34,415 bases of DNA from positions 1-34,415 of the forward strand of contig JBCAQO010000075.1 in NCBI GenBank assembly GCA_039111635.1. The letters are read 5' to 3'. Made by a program: the position numbers and the translations under genes. Shown one piece after another: positions 30,180 to 34,415 of the stretch; positions within the stretch are counted from its first letter, which is position 1; the number at the start of each line of letters is the position of its first letter. Below the pieces are notes generated by a model. That model ran no database searches, had not been told where the DNA came from, and saw only the letters and a list, made by a program, of their open reading frames with translations. The DNA is from Heterobasidion occidentale (lineage: Eukaryota; Basidiomycota; Agaricomycetes; Russulales; Bondarzewiaceae).

Positions 30180-33100
30180 ATGGAATTGCCGCCGGCTTTC
30201 AGCGAGTCTTGTGTTTGCGGAAGGTCATTCTCGCTGCCATCGGCGCTCACTTACCACAGGCGCACATGTCAGAAAACCAAGAAAAGGTTTTCTGAGGCGC
30301 TAGCAAAAGCCAAAGAAGTGTGGGCTGCGAAGAAACGTCGTCGAACGGATGCTGATGGATCCAGAGCAGTTTTGGAGACAGCACCGTTGGTCGCGGAGGT
30401 CTTGGAGCCAGCATTGTCGATCGCAGAGGTCCCTACACCAGCTGTACAACAGGTGAGTTTACATCTCAAAGTTTCGCCCTCATCTGTATCTTAAGGTTTT
30501 CAGTCTATTCCACAGTCGTCCTCCGCAAATCAAGATGACCCAAACCTTTCTCTGGCAGAACGCAGGCCTCGTAGAGCAAATACCAGGCTTCCTAAACGTT
30601 ATCGTGACATGTTGCCTCAGCCCCCAGCTTTACCCGTTCAGTTGCAGTCGCTATCAGAGCCATCTTCTTCCGCGTCTATAACTCCGATGCAGTCGCCTCC
30701 CACCGTAGCCCTCTCTTCCGATCCACCTCAGGTGATTCAAAAGTCTTTGCGACAGATCTTGAAGTCTCCCCGAAACATTTTTGGGTTGTTTCGTCAGTAT
30801 CATGCCACTGACTTTCCAGCACACGATCCCGAACGAGTCGCTGAAAAGCCTGCTTTGTCAACGCAGGATGACTCGAATGCCCTCCCTGAGTCTTCTTCTG
30901 CGCCGTCATTCTATCCTTATCCCAATCGCTCGTCATTTCTTCTCGGTGAATGGTACTGGAACGATGGAGTACGAAAATCTCAATCGAGTTTCAAAAATCT
31001 CATCGACATCGTCGGCAGTACCGATTTTCGCCCGGAGGACGTCAGAAAAACGCCATGGAGCAGTATTGATCGCAAGCTGGCTGGTCAGGATGAGGATAAT
31101 TGGGAGGACGAACAAGAGGAGGATGGGTGGATACACGACACCGTCAAGATATCTATCCCGTTCCACAAGAAATGTCTTCAACCAGGGGCGCAGGATTATG
31201 TCGTCACAAGTTTCCATCATCGACGGTTAGTGTCTGTGATTAAGGAAAAGATCACCAACCCGACAACCTTTCCCCACTTACATCTCGAGCCATATAAACT
31301 GCTATGCCAACCTGGTAGTGCTCCAGAGGCAGTACAAGTCCACGGAGAAGCCTATACATCAGAGGCTTTTTTGGATGCACACAACGCTCTGCAGGAAAGT
31401 CCAGGAGAACCAGGGTGTAGCCTTGAAAGAGTTGTCGCCGCGCTGATGTTTGCATCAGACGGCACTCATCTTTCGACCTTCGGCGATGCCAAACTGTGGC
31501 CTGCCTATCTTGCACTTGGCAATGAATCGAAGTATCGCCGGTGTAAACCATCTTGTCGTTCCTTCACTCATATAGCTTACTTCGAAAAGGTAAATCGCTT
31601 CCATTCTACAGACGAACGACACTGACGAAACGAAATAGCTCCCGGACGCTTTCAAGGATTTTGCTGCCGAAAGAATTGGAGGAAAGGGACCCAACAGCGC
31701 TTTCATGGCCCATTGTCAGCGCGATATGTTACAGGCCCAATGGAGGCTACTCCTTGACGACGAATTTCTGCATGCCTATGCGCACGGCATTGTCATTGAG
31801 TGTTGTGATGGAGTCAAACGACGGTTCTATCCTCGAATATTCACTTACTCTGCTGACTATCCTGAAAAGTCTGTTTTTCCCCTTTTTGATATCACGGAGT
31901 ACCCCATCACTCAATCATGTGTCCCAGGATCATTCTCGCCAGCATACGAAATCTCGGTGGTTGTCCTTGCCCACGTTGCCTGATTCCTCTATCCCGGGTG
32001 CATAACATCGGTATGCCTCAGGATATGGCACAACGGGTGTCACTGGCTCGCGTGGATGACCAACACCGTCGGGTTGTTGTGTCGCTTGCTCGGGAAATAA
32101 TCTATCACAAAAATTTTGCAGTAAACAGTTCTGCCGTAGAAAAGCTGTTGAAGCCAGAATCTTTGGTCCCAACAACAGTAAGTTTCTCGCTCTATGGCGT
32201 GAACATCCAAGTAAGCTAAACATTCATCTAGAATGCATTCTCGGAAAGACTGGCACCGCTTGGTTTCAACATGTTTGACATGTTTGTTGTCGATCTCTTG
32301 CACGAAATTGAGCTTGGCGTGTGGAAGTCATTGTTTATACACCTTCTCCGCATCCTCGATTGCGAGGACGAAGGGCTAAAGCACATCTTAGACCGAAGGT
32401 ATGCAGAGTCTTGTCGTCAACGACCAGGTGGCTCAATCTTCTGTCAGGTACCGACAGGTACCTTCGTTCGGTAGAGATGCGATCAAACGTATATCTAGAA
32501 ATGCTTCCGAATTGAAGAGGATGGCTGCCCGAGACTATGAAGACCTTCTACAGGTAGGATCAGTTCTCCTTGACTGGTGTTTTCGTTCTGAGATCTGCTG
32601 CAGTGTTCAATCCCCGTCTTCGAAGGACTCCTGCCTGAACCGCACAATCACCAGATCTTGCAGCTCTTGTTTGTACTGACTCACTGGCATGGACTGGCAA
32701 AACTTCGAATGCACACCGATCACACCCTTTCCCTTTTAGCTACGCTGACCGCTGTTTTGGGAGAGCGTCTTCGAGAATTTGTCGACAACACATGCTCTGC
32801 TTTCAATACTCGGGAGCTCGCAAAAGAGAGCGCTGCTCGACAACGACGCCAGCAAAATAAAATGGCCAAACTTCCTCGTCCTGCATCTGTGCTCGCAAGC
32901 AGTTCAGCGGATACAGCCAGAAAGCCCAAGTCATTCAATTTGGAAACTTACAAGATTCACTCTCTTGGTGACTATGTTCGATCTATTATAGCATTTGGGA
33001 CAACAGATTCATATTCTTCTCAATCGGTCCGTGCCTGTTTTTCTCTGTGTGCTTCCTGCGAATATTGACACATTCACAGGGTGAACGTGAACATCTTAGA

Positions 33101-34385
33101 CCCAAAGGTAGTTTCTTGCGTACAAGCGGCAAAAATTATACAAAGCAACTCACACAGATCGAACGACGTGAGACTCGCATCCGCCAGCTTTCCTATAAAC
33201 ACGGCAAACAAGAGTCCGTCTCGAAGGATTTGAAACAGCGGTATCATATTGGCGAAACGGAAAAGTGCCCTGTGGTTCTTCCTCTCTTTTTACAGCGAAA
33301 TTCAGGAGATCCCGCCATCAAAGTACGTTGATCATTTTCTCATGTGAAACTATCAGACACTTATGATCTTCAGGAATTCTTGTCCAAGCTCAGGGCTCAT
33401 CTTCTTCCGCGCATACAAACTGTGTTACAGGTCGAAGCCGCTACGCTTCCTGAGTATTTGAGGACTGAAATTCCAGTCCGGGACCCTACAAAGCGGGACG
33501 ACTGCGATCTCATCTTCTTCAAGCACGACAAGCTCTATTTGCACAAGTTAGCGCGTTTCAATTACACGACTTACGATGTTCAACGAGGACAGGACAACAT
33601 TCATCCAGGTCACTCTCGCAGCAATGTCATGGTGTTGGCTAACGTGGATTCCGATGCAACAAGTCATCATTTTTGGTATGCGCAAGTCCTTGGAATTTAC
33701 CATGCAAATGTTATCTACACCGGCTCCGGCATGTTGGATTACTGCCCTCGTCGTATGGACTTCTTGTGGGTCAGATGGTATGAGACCATGCCTGCGACGG
33801 ACGATGGTTGGGACACTTGCGAATTAGATTGTCTCCGCTTTCCCCCTTTGAACAGGGAGGATTCCTTTGGATTTTTAGACCCAGTAGACGTTCTCCGGGA
33901 ATGTCACATTATCCCAGCGTTCGCAAAAGGTCCTCGGCATGCAGATGGGATGGGTCTCTCCCGATGTGCCAAGGACGGACAGGACTGGAAGGCTTACTAT
34001 GTGAATCGGTGAGTGAACATCGTACTCGGCATATGAAAGCCCGACTCACGGTCTCGCGTCTAGGTTTGCTGATCGTGATATTCTGATGCGTTATCACTGG
34101 GGTATGGGCATTGGGCACATTCATGCCCACGAACGATCAACTCCTGTCATTCCTTCTGGACGACAAGGGCCCTTGGAATTTCTTGAGGAACCAGAGCCCA
34201 CGACACGGGTGCCCGATCTTCAGGATACGGATATGGAGGAGAGAGAAGACCCAGAGCTGGCCTTGGAAGATCGTGAGGCAGAGGGATGGGAGGATGTGTC
34301 AGATTCAGAGGAATCCATGGAAGATCCGGAAAGTGTAGATGAGGACACAACGATGTTTGATGCCGAGGACATGGTGTTTTCATAA
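30180..34385 (+). CDS. Plavaka-type (CACTA-related) transposase, ten exons
   Basis: Exons: 30180-30452, 30504-31589, 31639-31868, 31928-32177, 32232-32398, 32448-32553, 32604-33026, 33080-33322, 33374-34008 and 34064-34385. They join in frame to 1,244 residues with nine introns of 49-59 bases. Residues 11-30 form a C2HC zinc finger (Cys11-x-Cys13, His26, Cys30), probably for DNA binding. RRANTRLPKRYRD follows at about 120. The nuclease region holds Asp410 in SDGTHLSTFGDAKLWP, a GGCPCPRC knuckle (Cys542, 544, 547) after YPEK, and Asp634 plus Glu638/Glu640 in MFVVDLLHEIELGVW; these are the hallmark blocks of Plavaka transposases, DDE enzymes of the CMC/EnSpm group that cut and paste element DNA. 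The C-terminal 60 residues are strongly acidic. No stop or frameshift was found, so the enzyme may be functional. The donor at 33027 (GTCCGT) is the weakest junction. The element's right end lies beyond the window. Confidence 0.93.
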
Positions 34386-34415
34386 TTCTATTGCACGATT
34401 CTTCGATAATCACAT

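Overview
The window looks like nuclear DNA of a basidiomycete fungus, most likely an Agaricomycete. The evidence is many very short introns (about 40-75 bases) with GT..AG borders and gene families that I know as multicopy in mushroom-forming fungi: DUF6698, transposon-type Ulp1 cysteine proteases, OTT_1508-like deaminases and a Plavaka-type transposase. I see no ordinary housekeeping gene that looks intact. This is an accessory, transposon-rich region.

Layout. (1) 1.7-8.3 kb: four intact-looking genes in two divergent pairs, DUF6698 (-) / zinc-binding protein (+) and Ulp1 protease (-) / unknown protein (+). Both plus-strand proteins end with a SUMO-interaction-like motif, beside a gene for a SUMO-type protease. 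(2) 8.3-21 kb: a composite structure. Two outer arms in inverted orientation each hold a decayed copy of a ribonucleotide reductase small-subunit gene and an array of a short hairpin-forming repeat. Between them lie two genes of unknown function (12.95-16.24 kb and 16.68-17.72 kb), the first with hairpin repeats in its upstream region. (3) 22.4-23.2 kb: a very GC- and CpG-rich minisatellite with a 129-base period. (4) 23.97-26.75 kb (+): a long gene of unknown function with one apparent frameshift, convergent with an OTT_1508-like deaminase gene at 27.0-29.4 kb (-). (5) 30.2-34.4 kb (+): a complete ten-exon Plavaka transposase gene.

How the parts may relate. A 15-base motif occurs as pairs 42-46 bases apart upstream of the Ulp1 gene, the 23.97 kb gene and the Plavaka gene. 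A (GAGC)n-GAGTCAT element occurs upstream of both the zinc-binding/DUF6698 pair and the Plavaka gene. These shared upstream signals suggest that apparently separate gene groups share regulation or belong to one mobile-element system. That is inference. Exon structures were built by hand from splice consensus, reading frame and recalled family patterns; individual junctions may be off by a few bases.
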